Source: Pseudomonas jinjuensis (GTDB lineage Bacteria > Pseudomonadota > Gammaproteobacteria > Pseudomonadales > Pseudomonadaceae). Taken from it: a DNA stretch of 64,000 nt. Position 1 is the first letter of the stretch, and each line of letters opens with the position of its first letter. The translations under genes were made by a program, and so were the position numbers. The notes beneath the pieces are model-generated. The model was not told the origin of the DNA, did no database searches, and was given only the letters and a program-made list of their open reading frames with translations. The DNA lies in NCBI RefSeq assembly GCF_900103845.1, contig NZ_FNIJ01000016.1:1-64000 (forward strand), given 5' to 3'. This document shows, one piece after another, positions 10,047 to 19,648 of the stretch.

Positions 10047-10073
10047 TCATATCGGCCGGGACAGGCAGGACTT
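10047..10073 (-). promoter_or_regulatory. Sigma-28 (FliA) promoter for the chemoreceptor gene
   Basis: On the minus strand TCAAGTCC is followed after 11 bases by GCCGATAT, close to the flagellar sigma-28 consensus TAAAGTTT-N11-GCCGATAA (5/8 and 7/8 matches, exact spacing). It lies between the ampE stop (10098) and the chemoreceptor GTG (9942), so the receptor is likely co-regulated with flagellar genes and not with ampDE. Confidence 0.75.
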
Positions 10074-10097
10074 GAGGACTTGTGGGATAGATGGCCT

Positions 10098-10934
10098 TTA
10101 CAGGAACAGCGCCTGCAGCGCGAACACCGCGTACCAGAGCACCGCGGAGCGCACCAGCAGTTGCCACAGCGCATCCAGGCTGGCGACGCCCTGGGCGCCG
10201 ACGCGGCCTTCGTCGGCATGCTCGGCGACGCAGCTGGACATCGCCAGCAGGCGCGCGGCGGGGATTTCCCAGGACAGCAGCTCCTGCAGCAGGGTGCGGC
10301 TGACCACCACGAAATCGCCGACCAGGGCGAAGCTCGCCACCAGCGCCCGCGCCGGCAGCCAGTCGAAGGCATGGCGCATCTGCGCCGCGCGCTCGCGGAT
10401 CGCCGGTTGCGCGGCGTGCTCGGCGGTCAGGGCGAGCAGCCGGTAGGCCAGCGCGGCGACCGGGCCGAGCAGCGCGTACCAGAAGATCACCGCGAAGAAG
10501 CTCTGGTAGCCCTGCCAGACCAGCAGCGCCTGCACCTGCTGCAGCAGGTCGCGATCGCTCTCGGCGCGCACGCCGAGGTCGCGCTCGGCGACGTGGTAGG
10601 CGCCCTGCACGTCCTCCCGCCGCCAGGCGTCGCGGAACGGCCCGATGGAGCGCAGCACGTCGCCGCGGCCGAGGCTCCAGACCACCACCAGCAGGTGCAG
10701 CGGCAGCGCCAGCAGGCCGTAGGCGACCGGCTGCAGCAGGCTCATCACCAGCGCCAGCAGCATCAGCGGCGGCAGTACCGCGAGCAGCACGCCCAGCCAC
10801 GGCCGCTGCGCCACCGCCGGCATGCCTTCCACGGAGCGCAGCAGGCCGAGCCAGAAACCGTCGCGCTGCAGTCGGCCGCGCCAGCCGGAGAACTTCTCGA
10901 TCAGCAGCGCCAGCAGAAGCACCAGAAAACTCAT
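10098..10934 (-). CDS. ampE: AmpE inner-membrane protein
   Basis: A 278-aa integral membrane protein encoded after ampD, proposed in enterobacteria to act as a sensor in beta-lactamase induction and related by family to CobD/CbiB-like proteins. Visible membrane stretches: [15 protein letters not shown] at the N terminus, [52 protein letters not shown] and a C-terminal helix ([15 protein letters not shown]). ATG 10934 overlaps the ampD stop by four bases (ATGA), so translation is probably coupled. Confidence 0.9.
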   Translation of the reverse strand: MSFLVLLLALLIEKFSGWRGRLQRDGFWLGLLRSVEGMPAVAQRPWLGVLLAVLPPLMLLALVMSLLQPVAYGLLALPLHLLVVVWSLGRGDVLRSIGPFRDAWRREDVQGAYHVAERDLGVRAESDRDLLQQVQALLVWQGYQSFFAVIFWYALLGPVAALAYRLLALTAEHAAQPAIRERAAQMRHAFDWLPARALVASFALVGDFVVVSRTLLQELLSWEIPAARLLAMSSCVAEHADEGRVGAQGVASLDALWQLLVRSAVLWYAVFALQALFL

Positions 10935-11497
10935 TTCGACTCCTTGTGATGGCCGAGGGCGGCCAGGTAACGCGCCCAGTCGAACGCCTCGCCGGGATCG
11001 GTCTTGCGTACGGGGGCGATGTCGCAGTGGCCGCGGATGCGCTCGGGCGTGATGCCCGGATAGGCGCGCAGCAGCTGCCGGGTCAGATCGGCCAGCGCGG
11101 CGTATTGCTCGTCGGTGTAGGGATCGCTGTCGGTCCCCTCCAGCTCGATGCCGATGGAGAAGTCGTTGCAGTTCTCCCGCCCGTCGAAGCGCGAGACGCC
11201 GGCATGCCAGGCGCGGTCGTTGCAGGAAACGAACTGGAACGTGCTGCCATCGCGCTCGATGAGGAAATGCGCGGAAACGGTCATCGCGGCGATGTCGCAG
11301 AAGTAGGGATGCTCGTCCGGGTCCAGGCAGTTGCGGAAGAACTCCTGCACCTTGCCCGTGCCGAACTGCCCCGGCGGCAGGCTGATGTTGTGGATCACCA
11401 GCAGGGACACCACCTCGCCGCCCGGACGGGCATTGAAGTTCGGCGATGGGCAGTGCGCGATGCCATGGCACCAGCCGCTGGCGGGGTCGAGTTGCAT
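10931..11497 (-). CDS. ampD: 1,6-anhydro-N-acetylmuramyl-L-alanine amidase AmpD
   Basis: Cytosolic zinc amidase that removes stem peptides from recycled anhydromuropeptides and so keeps the AmpR-controlled beta-lactamase repressed. 188 aa, the normal AmpD length. Expected zinc ligands are visible: His36 (VIHNISL), His157 (RGHCDIAP) and Asp167 (KTDPGEAF), with catalytic-position Glu119 (GIELEG). Loss of function in Pseudomonas commonly derepresses AmpC; nothing here suggests inactivation. First gene of ampD-ampE. Confidence 0.95.
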   Translation of the reverse strand: MQLDPASGWCHGIAHCPSPNFNARPGGEVVSLLVIHNISLPPGQFGTGKVQEFFRNCLDPDEHPYFCDIAAMTVSAHFLIERDGSTFQFVSCNDRAWHAGVSRFDGRENCNDFSIGIELEGTDSDPYTDEQYAALADLTRQLLRAYPGITPERIRGHCDIAPVRKTDPGEAFDWARYLAALGHHKESK

Positions 11498-12002
11498 GCA
11501 GGATTACCGCGGGGAACGACAGGAGCCCCACTCTAAAGCAGGGGCCGGGGGAAAGGAACTCGGGACGCCGATGGAGGTGAGGACTTGACCCTGTAGGAGC
11601 GCGCCATGCGCGCGACATCCCGAACAGGTCGCGGGCATGGCCCGCTCCTACACGAGTGCAAGGCCGGCCGGAACGTAGGGTGGATCAGCTCCATCGATCC
11701 ACCATGGCCGCGCATGCGGCCCCGGAATGGTGGAGTCGCTCCCACAAATCGCCAGAGTGCAAAACCTGTAGGAGCCAGCTTGCTGGCGATCGTCCATGCC
11801 AGCCGGCGACACAACGATCACCGGATTATTCGGGATCGCCAGCAAGCTGGCTCCTACAAGTGCAGTGCCCAGGCGCAACTCCGCTGCCCTGGACGTAGGG
11901 TGGATCAGCTCCATCGATCCACCATAGCCGTGCATGCGGCCCAGTAATGGTGGATGAAAAAAGCCTCATCCACCCTACCGGAGCGTTCGGCGCCTACCCC
12001 AA
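11498..12002. repeat. Intergenic REP cluster between ampD and DUF1631 gene
   Basis: A 505-bp gap without a credible gene. It holds palindromes of three families: GTAGGAGCGCGCCATGCGCG at 11593-11615 with its inverse at 11628-11651; GTAGGAGCCAGCTTGCTGGC at 11768-11790 with the inverse at 11835-11857; and GTAGGGTGGATCAGCTCCAT units at 11675-11703 and 11895-11923, with a variant at 11945-11978. The paired inverted arrangement is typical of REPIN/REP doublets in Pseudomonas. Confidence 0.8.
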
Positions 12003-14249
12003 TCAGGAATGCTTCAACCGCCGCAGATTGCCGATCACCGACTCCAGCGCCCGGTCGAACAGCAGCGCGTCGTCCAGCAGGCGCACGGCGTTGCGGCGGA
12101 ATTCGACGGCCAGGGCCATGCGGGTCTTTTCCAGTACCTTCATGCCGGTGCGGTTGACGAAGATATAGCGGCCGCTCGGCTTGATCACCGCGGCCAGCTT
12201 GCAGCGCAGCTTGTGCTCGGGGGTGGTCTGGATTTCCAGCCAGCTGCCGACGCGCAGCGAATCGACCTGCAGCAGGGCCTCGTCATCGTCGGCGAGGAAT
12301 TCCTCCGGCTCGTGCAGGCGCGGCTCCTCGGGCGAGACCAGGACGATCTCCTCGACCACCGCGACCATCGCCGGCAGCCCGGTCCCCGGCGCCTCCTGCG
12401 GGGCGGCGTCCGCCGCGGCGCGGGCCGCATCTTCCTCGGCCTGCTTGTAGCGCTGGAAGGCCTGCACGTGCAGCCCCTCCAGGCGGCTGAAGAACTCGCC
12501 GGTGGAGAACGGATCGAAGGCCGCGCTGGCCAGGCCGTCGCGCAGCGACTTGAGCAGGCACGGCACCATCTCCAGCAGGCGCATGCGCGACTCCGGCTCC
12601 TCGTGGGGCTCCACGCTCCAGATCAGGTCGTCCATGGTCGCCACCGCCGCGCGCCATTCCTCGGAAGCCGTGCCGTGCTTCAGGCAGGTCAGCAGCAGCA
12701 CCTTGCTCCAGGCTTCCTCCAGCAGGCGCACCACCACTTCCGGCAGGGTGCGGCCGAGCAGGCGGTCGTTGAGCACGCGCTCGACGTCCTGGCGCGCCAG
12801 GTCCGCGCGCATGCGGCCTTCCTCGGCGTCGCGGATGCGCTGCTCCAGCAGTTCGCTGCGGCGGCGCTCCACGCCGGTGAAGGCGATGAAGTCTTCCAGC
12901 AGCTCGGAGAAGATCGCCGGGTCGTCGGTGAAGTCGTTGAGCAGGCGCATCATGATCTGCTCGATCTTCTGGAACAGGCTGTCACGCTGCACGTCGCTCT
13001 GCTCGCCCCAGCCGAGCGCCGCCGAGGCGATCTCGTTGAGCAGGCGCCGCGCCGGGTGGCCGCCCTGGCTGAAGAAGGTCTTGTCGAGCACGGCGACCTT
13101 GAGCATCGGGATCTGCATGCGCGCGATCAGCGCCTTCAGCGAATCTGGCAGGGTGCGGTCGTCGAGGATGAATTCGAAGAGCATCGACACCAGGTTGATC
13201 ACGTCCTCGTCGACCTGGCCGACCACCCGCGCGCGGCCGCTCTTGTTGCTGACGCGCATCAGCAGCTGTTCCAGGCTCTGGCGCACGTCGACCTCGTGGC
13301 CGTGTTGCGCCGGCATGTGCGCCTGCAGGTGGGAAAGCAGGCGCATCAGGTCGTTGCTGGTGATCGGCAGGGAGTCCGGTGCCGGCTGGCGCGCAGCCAT
13401 GCTGCCGCGCACCTGGGCGAGGAGGTCCTGCAGGGCGCCGAAGGCCTGCTGGCTGCCGGCGTCCAGGTGGTAGCTGCCCGCCGCCTGCGCCTGGGCGACC
13501 TGGGAATCGGCGCCGCGAGCCGCCGCGCCATGCCGCGGCGCACGCGGCGGGACGCTGCTCTTCAGCTCCGGCAGCACCCCGTGCGCCACCAGCACCTGGT
13601 TGGCCTCGGCGTACAGATGTTCGGCATCCGCCAGCACGTATTTCTCGAACAGCTTGAGGATGATCAGCTTGACCTTGATCTCCACGCCGAGCCCCTGGCA
13701 GGCCTCGAGGAAGGCCTCGCAGAGCAGGCGCGGGCCGAGGGGATTGGTCTTGTCCTCGACCTTGCGGCTGACCAGGCTGTTCAGGCGGGTGCTCAGGTGC
13801 GCCAGGGCGACGCCGGCGCGGCTCATCACCTTGGCGACCATGGCGTCCATGGCGACGGATTCTTCCAGCTCGTCGTTCTGCACCAGGGTCAGGCTGTCGC
13901 AGGAAACCGGCTCCAGCGGCGCGGCGCGAGCGACTTCGTACTGGTTGAGGCTGGCGAAGTTGTCGATGAATTTCTGCAGGAAGCCGCGCTCGATGGCCTT
14001 GCGCTTCAGGCGCAGGTCGCGCATGGCTTCGAAGAAGGTGTTCTGTTCGGCGTTGCTGGTGGCGCGGTCGGCCATCTCGAACAGGGTGTCGTCGGCATTG
14101 TCGAACAACGCCTGCATGGCGTGCCGCAACTGCAAGGCGACCCTGTCGCGCACGCTGACCAGCGCCACGGGCAGGCGGCCCATGGAAGAAGTCTGCGACT
14201 GCCCGGCAGCCGCCTGTTTCAGCGGCACAACATTCGCGTCATTCTGCAT
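12003..14249 (-). CDS. DUF1631 family protein (copy 1)
   Basis: Large 748-aa cytosolic protein of the DUF1631 family, function not established; homologues have sometimes been misnamed thymidine phosphorylase. It is mostly alpha-helical, with a low-complexity linker around residues 225-260. The C-terminal 110 residues form a separate unit (RVGSWLEIQ, KLRCKLAAVI, YIFVNRTGMKV) that resembles the beta-barrel of PilZ-type domains. GGAGAC precedes the ATG. It is divergent from nadC, as I recall for P. aeruginosa. A paralogue with the same C-terminal pattern is at 36555-38855. Confidence 0.8.
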   Translation of the reverse strand: MQNDANVVPLKQAAAGQSQTSSMGRLPVALVSVRDRVALQLRHAMQALFDNADDTLFEMADRATSNAEQNTFFEAMRDLRLKRKAIERGFLQKFIDNFASLNQYEVARAAPLEPVSCDSLTLVQNDELEESVAMDAMVAKVMSRAGVALAHLSTRLNSLVSRKVEDKTNPLGPRLLCEAFLEACQGLGVEIKVKLIILKLFEKYVLADAEHLYAEANQVLVAHGVLPELKSSVPPRAPRHGAAARGADSQVAQAQAAGSYHLDAGSQQAFGALQDLLAQVRGSMAARQPAPDSLPITSNDLMRLLSHLQAHMPAQHGHEVDVRQSLEQLLMRVSNKSGRARVVGQVDEDVINLVSMLFEFILDDRTLPDSLKALIARMQIPMLKVAVLDKTFFSQGGHPARRLLNEIASAALGWGEQSDVQRDSLFQKIEQIMMRLLNDFTDDPAIFSELLEDFIAFTGVERRRSELLEQRIRDAEEGRMRADLARQDVERVLNDRLLGRTLPEVVVRLLEEAWSKVLLLTCLKHGTASEEWRAAVATMDDLIWSVEPHEEPESRMRLLEMVPCLLKSLRDGLASAAFDPFSTGEFFSRLEGLHVQAFQRYKQAEEDAARAAADAAPQEAPGTGLPAMVAVVEEIVLVSPEEPRLHEPEEFLADDDEALLQVDSLRVGSWLEIQTTPEHKLRCKLAAVIKPSGRYIFVNRTGMKVLEKTRMALAVEFRRNAVRLLDDALLFDRALESVIGNLRRLKHS

Positions 14250-14354
14250 CGCAAGTCTCCGGCTGCCGCGCCCGTTACGGGACCAAGACAGCGCTTTATT
14301 GCGGCGTCATCCGTGTCGCCAAAATAATGACGTCAAATAGACAAACTGCGACGC

Positions 14355-14382
14355 ATTATAAGGAAGCTTCCTACACAACCAA
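14355..14382 (-). promoter_or_regulatory. Sigma-70-like promoter for DUF1631 copy 1
   Basis: On the minus strand TTGGTT (14382-14377), a 16-base spacer and TATAAT (14360-14355). The spacer contains a perfect 12-bp palindrome AGGAAGCTTCCT (14361-14372) that could be an operator. A leader of about 100 nt would precede the ATG at 14249. Confidence 0.5.
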
Positions 14383-14443
14383 TAACGTTTTCTTTCAATG
14401 TTGATAAGCATCACAGTAGACGGTTCCCACAACGCCCACTTGA

Positions 14444-15376
<933 letters not shown>

Positions 15377-15429
15377 CCACCCGCTTCGCCACTCCCGCGA
15401 ACGCGGGAGCCCAGTAGGCAGCTCCAAAC

Positions 15430-15458
15430 AAAAAGCCCCGCACGAAGCGGGGCTTTTT
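15430..15458. terminator. Bidirectional rho-independent terminator (nadC / tRNA-Thr)
   Basis: AAAAAGCCCCG, a 7-base loop and CGGGGCTTTTT form a stem flanked by A- and T-runs, so it can end both nadC (plus) and tRNA-Thr (minus). Confidence 0.9.
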
Positions 15459-15466
15459 GTTGAAGC

Positions 15467-15542
15467 TGGTGCCGGTAAGAGGAATCGAACCCCCGACCTT
15501 CTCATTACGAATGAGCTGCTCTACCGACTGAGCTACACCGGC
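15467..15542 (-). tRNA. tRNA-Thr (anticodon CGT)
   Basis: The minus strand reads GCCGGTGTAGCTCAGTCGG, anticodon loop CATTCGTAATG, T-arm GGGGGTTCGATTCC, and an acceptor end TACCGGCACCA with encoded CCA. All four arms pair. In P. aeruginosa the same tRNA flanks the variable pilin region. Confidence 0.96.
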
Positions 15543-15573
15543 GGCGGGCGCTAAATTAGCATCTGCCAACAGA

Positions 15574-17157
15574 CTAGGCAATCACTCCCGGTGCGGCTGT
15601 ATTTCGGCGAGCAAAAAGCAATGCATAGCCGAGGGCCAGATATACCAGTGGCAAGCCGTAGTAAAAAATTCCATCCACCATCGAGAGCAAGAACAGGGCG
15701 AAAAGAACGGCAATTCCCAAACTCAGGGAGTCGCGCTCAACAATGGGGAAAGAACGAAGTCTTCCAATTCCCTTCATCCAGATCCCAAGCATAGGGCTGC
15801 ATATAACGAAGAGTCCGCCAAATCCCCACTCGACCAGCAATTGAACTATGGCGTTATGTGCCTGCAATACATGCTTACCCTGCATGATTTGCCTTACGTA
15901 ATCACCACCCCAGCCAAGCCAGGGGCGCTGAACGACATACTCCCACAGGTTTCCCCAGATCGTCAGTCGCCCGGAACTCAGCCTGTTGACGGAATCAGCT
16001 GCATCCGATCGCAATACGGCGGAAACCCAGCCCAACCCCGAATGCTTGACCGGGAAAAGCGCCGAGATAAGGAGTGCCACTGCCAAACCGACCAGAAGCG
16101 CAAACCACGCGCGCTTGTAAACGCTCAATGGAGCACGTGTCGCCAGCAGCGTAAGAATCCCGGCCACTCCTCCTGCAAAGGCTCCACGACTGCCACTCCA
16201 CAACAAGAGCGTCATTGCGATCATATAAGCCAGCCATGCCACTTTCTGTGCCCGTCCCTTGTAGATCAGGGCAGCCCAGGCTGACACTACGATCCCGACA
16301 CAGAACAGATAACCGACGTGGCGAATATGCAGGAACAGCGGCGGCTCGCCAAACCAGTTGTATGCATATGGGTCCGCAACCGAGACCCAGACCAGAGCGA
16401 CGATCCCGGTATAGAAAACCACAGCCCCCAGGATCGCCCCAACCGCGTAATGCAACGCGCGCTCGTCAAGCCTCAACCATATGAGCAACGTGACGGCAAA
16501 ACAGAAATGAATGAATACCTGCACCGCTCGCCAGCGCCCTTCCAGCACCATGCCTTCACGCTCTAGCAGAAATGACGAACCTATGAGCAGCAAACCAATG
16601 ACGCCAATCCATACCAGCAGCCACCCCGGTAATCTCTCCATCTTTTCGAAGGCCAGAAGCCCCAGCATGACCAGCAGCGCTTCAACAATAGCGATATATC
16701 GCTGATTCTCATCGATCGTTCCTGCATTCATCAGGCAGACACCGAATAGAAGCCCCGTGATTGCCAGACGGAAGATTCGTTTCGACACAGTCTCATCGAT
16801 GCAGCCGGAAACCTTCAAGATTCCGAAGATCCATACCAGATGCACCAGCAGATAATTTCCGCCAGGCCAACTCCAGAATGGTAGATTGTCAACTCGACTC
16901 AACAGAAATCCGGCAATCAGGGAAAATAGCGAGACACCGAAAAAAATCATCGCCATTGAGACAGTCGGGGTGCGTTTCAACAATGCGAATGAAGAAAAAG
17001 CCAGGGAAAACTGGAACAGTCCAATCGGCCAGTAATTAATGAACGCAGCCGACAGGTAATAAAGCGCTGCCGGCAGAAACAGAAAACCAGCAAACTGTGA
17101 CGCTATCTCGACTGTTTCGCGTTCAGCAAATGCAACTGCTCTCTCTATAGTGCTCAT
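15574..17157 (-). CDS. O-antigen-ligase-like membrane protein, candidate pilin glycosyltransferase
   Basis: A 527-aa polytopic inner-membrane protein with about 12 hydrophobic segments and a Wzy_C/O-antigen-ligase region: a large periplasmic loop around residues 360-440 containing SVNRLSSGRLTIW, PWLGWGG and QAHNAIVQLLVEWG. This family includes WaaL and the pilin oligosaccharyltransferases TfpO/PilO and PglL, which transfer lipid-linked glycan to type IV pilin. Its position, two genes downstream of pilA and next to tRNA-Thr, favours pilin modification over LPS ligation. ATG overlaps the upstream stop by four bases. GC is visibly below that of the flanking housekeeping genes, which suggests transfer. 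Confidence 0.75.
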   Translation of the reverse strand: MSTIERAVAFAERETVEIASQFAGFLFLPAALYYLSAAFINYWPIGLFQFSLAFSSFALLKRTPTVSMAMIFFGVSLFSLIAGFLLSRVDNLPFWSWPGGNYLLVHLVWIFGILKVSGCIDETVSKRIFRLAITGLLFGVCLMNAGTIDENQRYIAIVEALLVMLGLLAFEKMERLPGWLLVWIGVIGLLLIGSSFLLEREGMVLEGRWRAVQVFIHFCFAVTLLIWLRLDERALHYAVGAILGAVVFYTGIVALVWVSVADPYAYNWFGEPPLFLHIRHVGYLFCVGIVVSAWAALIYKGRAQKVAWLAYMIAMTLLLWSGSRGAFAGGVAGILTLLATRAPLSVYKRAWFALLVGLAVALLISALFPVKHSGLGWVSAVLRSDAADSVNRLSSGRLTIWGNLWEYVVQRPWLGWGGDYVRQIMQGKHVLQAHNAIVQLLVEWGFGGLFVICSPMLGIWMKGIGRLRSFPIVERDSLSLGIAVLFALFLLSMVDGIFYYGLPLVYLALGYALLFARRNTAAPGVIA

Positions 17158-19016
17158 TTCTTCAGATACCGATCCCTGTATGCCTGAATCCTGGCAATGT
17201 CATCTTCTTCAGGCTGCAACTGATCGGTCGGCAGCCCATGTTCGTCCAGCCTGTATGCCAGATACCTGTTCCCAGCCGGCTCATACCAGGTGATGCGGTC
17301 GGCACAACGCCAGCCGATGTCCTTGGTGGCAAGCAGTTCGGGCAGGCGGTCTTCGCGCAGGCGCAGGCGCCCCTGCTGATCGATCTCGTAATACGAAGCC
17401 GCCTGCGCCGCCACCTTCGTCTCGTCGAGCGTCCGATAATCCTGGGTGGTATCCAGCCGAATGCCGGTTTCGACCATGATGCATGGACTGCCGGCCTGCA
17501 GATCGACCTTGCCGTCCCGGACGTAGTTTTCAACGGTGCGCCGGATATCCAGCAACGAAACCTGCTGCCGATTCAGACCGGCCTTGCTCACCGGCTTGCC
17601 ATCCCGAAACTCCACCGTCGCCAGCAGAATCCGATTCTCATGGTCACTCAGCACATCAGCGCCGTGACCATAGCCCCGCACGGAAAATGGCTGCCCATCA
17701 CGCAGCACCGAAGCTTCCACCTCGCCAAGCCCTTCGCCGTGATCGGACAGCAGAATCACCAGCGCGTTATCGAGCACCCCATTCTTTTTCAGCCCATCAA
17801 GGAGACTGGCAATCTGTCCGTCAACAACTGTCAGCGCCTCCAGATGTTTACCCAGGAAGCCGTTCTCCCTTTCCACACGGGCCTGTGCATGCCGGGTCTT
17901 GAACGGAAAATGAGCGGACTCGAAGTGCACCGCCAGGAACAGCGGCTGACTGGTTCGTGACGAACTGATTATGTGGTTGACGAAGGCACTGGAAGAGTAG
18001 TTGGTGTAGGACGCCACATTCATATAGGAGTACGGAAAAAGATAACCCCCCAGCGGAGTTTGCAACAGCAGATTGCTCAGAGGGTTATCATTTATACCCT
18101 GAAGCACGAAATCCAGCGCACCAGCCTTCGGCCCGATGACTTCGTCAAAACCGAAGCTTTCGTCGATATTCGAAAAGCGCCGTTCATCGATGGCAAAGAC
18201 GGTGCGATACCCCTGACCTTGCAATGCAACAGGTAACAGGTCAGCTCGCTCGACGTGTTCCATATTGCGCAAATTGAATACAGCCCCATGCTCGACAGGC
18301 TGTTTCCCGCTCAGAATGCTGACCCAGGCAGGGAATGTGCGCCCAAGCGGTGTATATGCTCTGCTGTAACGATCCGCATGACTAATCAAACTGGAGAGCT
18401 CTGGCAGCAACAAGCGATTACGCTCAAATACGCTAGAAGACAAAGAGTCCGCGCCTATCAAAACTATATTTCGCCCTTTATTCTCAGCCCCTCCCCAGCC
18501 TAAAAAAAACACACTTCCAAACAACAAAGGAAGGGCAAACAAAAAGAATCGCACCGTTCTCCATCGCACAGACGAAAAAAATGTGAACAAAATCAAAAAC
18601 AGCCAAAACAAAGATAAAACCGTCAACCAAACCGGTCCAGAAACCACACGAAAGGAAACAGAATAATTAGAAAAAGAAAAAAACCAAGAGTTTAATGCCA
18701 CACCCAACAACCAAGCAAAAAACAAAACAAAACCAATAACAAAAAGTGAATTCTGCCTTGCTCTTCGAGCAACATCCTTTCCCGCCCAGCCCCCCACCAA
18801 AACAACAAACAACACTAGAAATGCTAAAGAAATAAAGTTTCGAATAATCTCGAACCACACCACCTCAAAGGACAGGAGTTCACCAAACAAACGCTCTACT
18901 CTTGCCTCATCATGCGTAACGAAAGATGCATCGATAAAATAGGGGGATAGGTATAACAAAAAAAACAAAACAAAAAATATCCCTCCCCGAACGCCCCTCC
19001 ATTTTATCCAAGACAT
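17154..19016 (-). CDS. Membrane alkaline-phosphatase-superfamily transferase (sulfatase-like), candidate pilin phospho-form transferase
   Basis: A 620-aa protein with five N-terminal membrane helices (to about residue 175) and a periplasmic sulfatase-fold domain, the topology of EptA, LtaS and neisserial PptA. Metal-site motifs: IGADSL (Asp190), HFESAHFPF, LSDHGEGLGE, YGHGADV. The nucleophile position is Thr227 (GRTFPAW), without the Cys-x-Pro-x-Arg of true sulfatases, so a phospho-group transferase is more likely. ATG 19016 is chosen (AGAGG upstream); an in-frame TTG at 19058 lies in the pilA terminator. The 5' part (18480-19016) is strikingly A-rich on the plus strand, unlike its 3' end. 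It sits between pilA and the O-ligase gene. Confidence 0.65.
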   Translation of the reverse strand: MSWIKWRGVRGGIFFVLFFLLYLSPYFIDASFVTHDEARVERLFGELLSFEVVWFEIIRNFISLAFLVLFVVLVGGWAGKDVARRARQNSLFVIGFVLFFAWLLGVALNSWFFSFSNYSVSFRVVSGPVWLTVLSLFWLFLILFTFFSSVRWRTVRFFLFALPLLFGSVFFLGWGGAENKGRNIVLIGADSLSSSVFERNRLLLPELSSLISHADRYSRAYTPLGRTFPAWVSILSGKQPVEHGAVFNLRNMEHVERADLLPVALQGQGYRTVFAIDERRFSNIDESFGFDEVIGPKAGALDFVLQGINDNPLSNLLLQTPLGGYLFPYSYMNVASYTNYSSSAFVNHIISSSRTSQPLFLAVHFESAHFPFKTRHAQARVERENGFLGKHLEALTVVDGQIASLLDGLKKNGVLDNALVILLSDHGEGLGEVEASVLRDGQPFSVRGYGHGADVLSDHENRILLATVEFRDGKPVSKAGLNRQQVSLLDIRRTVENYVRDGKVDLQAGSPCIMVETGIRLDTTQDYRTLDETKVAAQAASYYEIDQQGRLRLREDRLPELLATKDIGWRCADRITWYEPAGNRYLAYRLDEHGLPTDQLQPEEDDIARIQAYRDRYLKK

Positions 19017-19042
19017 TTTCACAACCTCTGCAGACCGCAAAT

Positions 19043-19068
19043 AAAAAAGAGACCGCAAACGCGGCCCC
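19043..19068 (-). terminator. Terminator after pilA
   Basis: On the minus strand GGGGCCGC, a four-base loop, GCGGTCTC (two G-U pairs) and a run of six T. It lies 23 bases past the pilA stop and ends 27 bases before the next ATG. It probably keeps the downstream modification genes at a fraction of pilA level by partial readthrough, as described for pilA-tfpO in P. aeruginosa. Confidence 0.8.
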
Positions 19069-19090
19069 TTTTATCTACCCGAGAAACAAC

Positions 19091-19513
19091 TCAGGAACTG
19101 GAAAGACGACACTCAGCCGGCACATACTTATTCTGATCAGCAGAACCCACTTCACATTTCCAAGTAACGCCATTACTAGCAATCTCAGGCTTTAGAGTAA
19201 GAGTAACCTCACCGGCTTTCTTAGTCGTTACCACAGTCACTTCGCCATTCTCACAGGCTAGCGACGCAACGTTCCCATCTTCTTTGTCTTTAAACTGGCT
19301 GACACCATCGCAGGACTTAGCGTCGATGTCATTGTTGTTAGCAATATTTTCCCCGATGGTAGCTTTAGACCCGGAAGCCAGAACCAACGCCTCAGAAACG
19401 CGAGCACGAATGGTGTAATCCTGATAAGCCGGCAGCGCAATGGCAGCCAGAATACCGATGATCGCCACAACGATCATCAACTCGATCAGCGTAAAGCCTT
19501 TTTGAGCTTTCAT
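19091..19513 (-). CDS. pilA: Type IV major pilin PilA
   Basis: Structural subunit of the type IVa pilus, 140 aa. Short leader MKAQKG is cut before Phe by PilD; then the conserved [20 protein letters not shown] helix starts, with Glu5. The variable globular part has a C-terminal disulfide loop (Cys in TWKCEV and AECRL), and the protein ends in three serines (CRLSSS). A C-terminal Ser is the O-glycosylation site in group I pilins of P. aeruginosa 1244. Transcribed away from pilBCD from a sigma-54 promoter. Confidence 0.95.
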   Translation of the reverse strand: MKAQKGFTLIELMIVVAIIGILAAIALPAYQDYTIRARVSEALVLASGSKATIGENIANNNDIDAKSCDGVSQFKDKEDGNVASLACENGEVTVVTTKKAGEVTLTLKPEIASNGVTWKCEVGSADQNKYVPAECRLSSS

Positions 19514-19559
19514 TTAACTCTCCTGGATTTGAATTCGGTCTGCGACCTGATCACATCAG

Positions 19560-19575
19560 TGCATAACGCATGCCA
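19560..19575 (-). promoter_or_regulatory. Sigma-54 promoter of pilA
   Basis: The minus strand reads TGGCATGCGTTATGCA: GG at -24 and GC at -12 with the required 10-base gap (consensus TGGCACG-N4-TTGCA). The predicted start is about 35 bases before the pilA ATG. pilA of P. aeruginosa is RpoN- and PilR-dependent, and pilS-pilR are encoded at 45.6-48.6 kb here. Confidence 0.85.
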
Positions 19576-19648
19576 TTTCCGAGAGAGTCATTTTTCCTAG
19601 GGAAAACAGAGAAAGGTCCTACGACCTCCTACCGAGTCAGGCAATAAC

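Noticed and set aside
17154-19016. True sulfatase
   Set aside because: The Cys/Ser-x-Pro-x-Arg formylglycine motif is missing and the N-terminal five-helix membrane domain fits phospho-group transferases better.
19017-19058. Upstream in-frame TTG start for the transferase gene
   Set aside because: The TTG lies in the pilA terminator hairpin and has no ribosome-binding site; ATG 19016 has AGAGG at good spacing.
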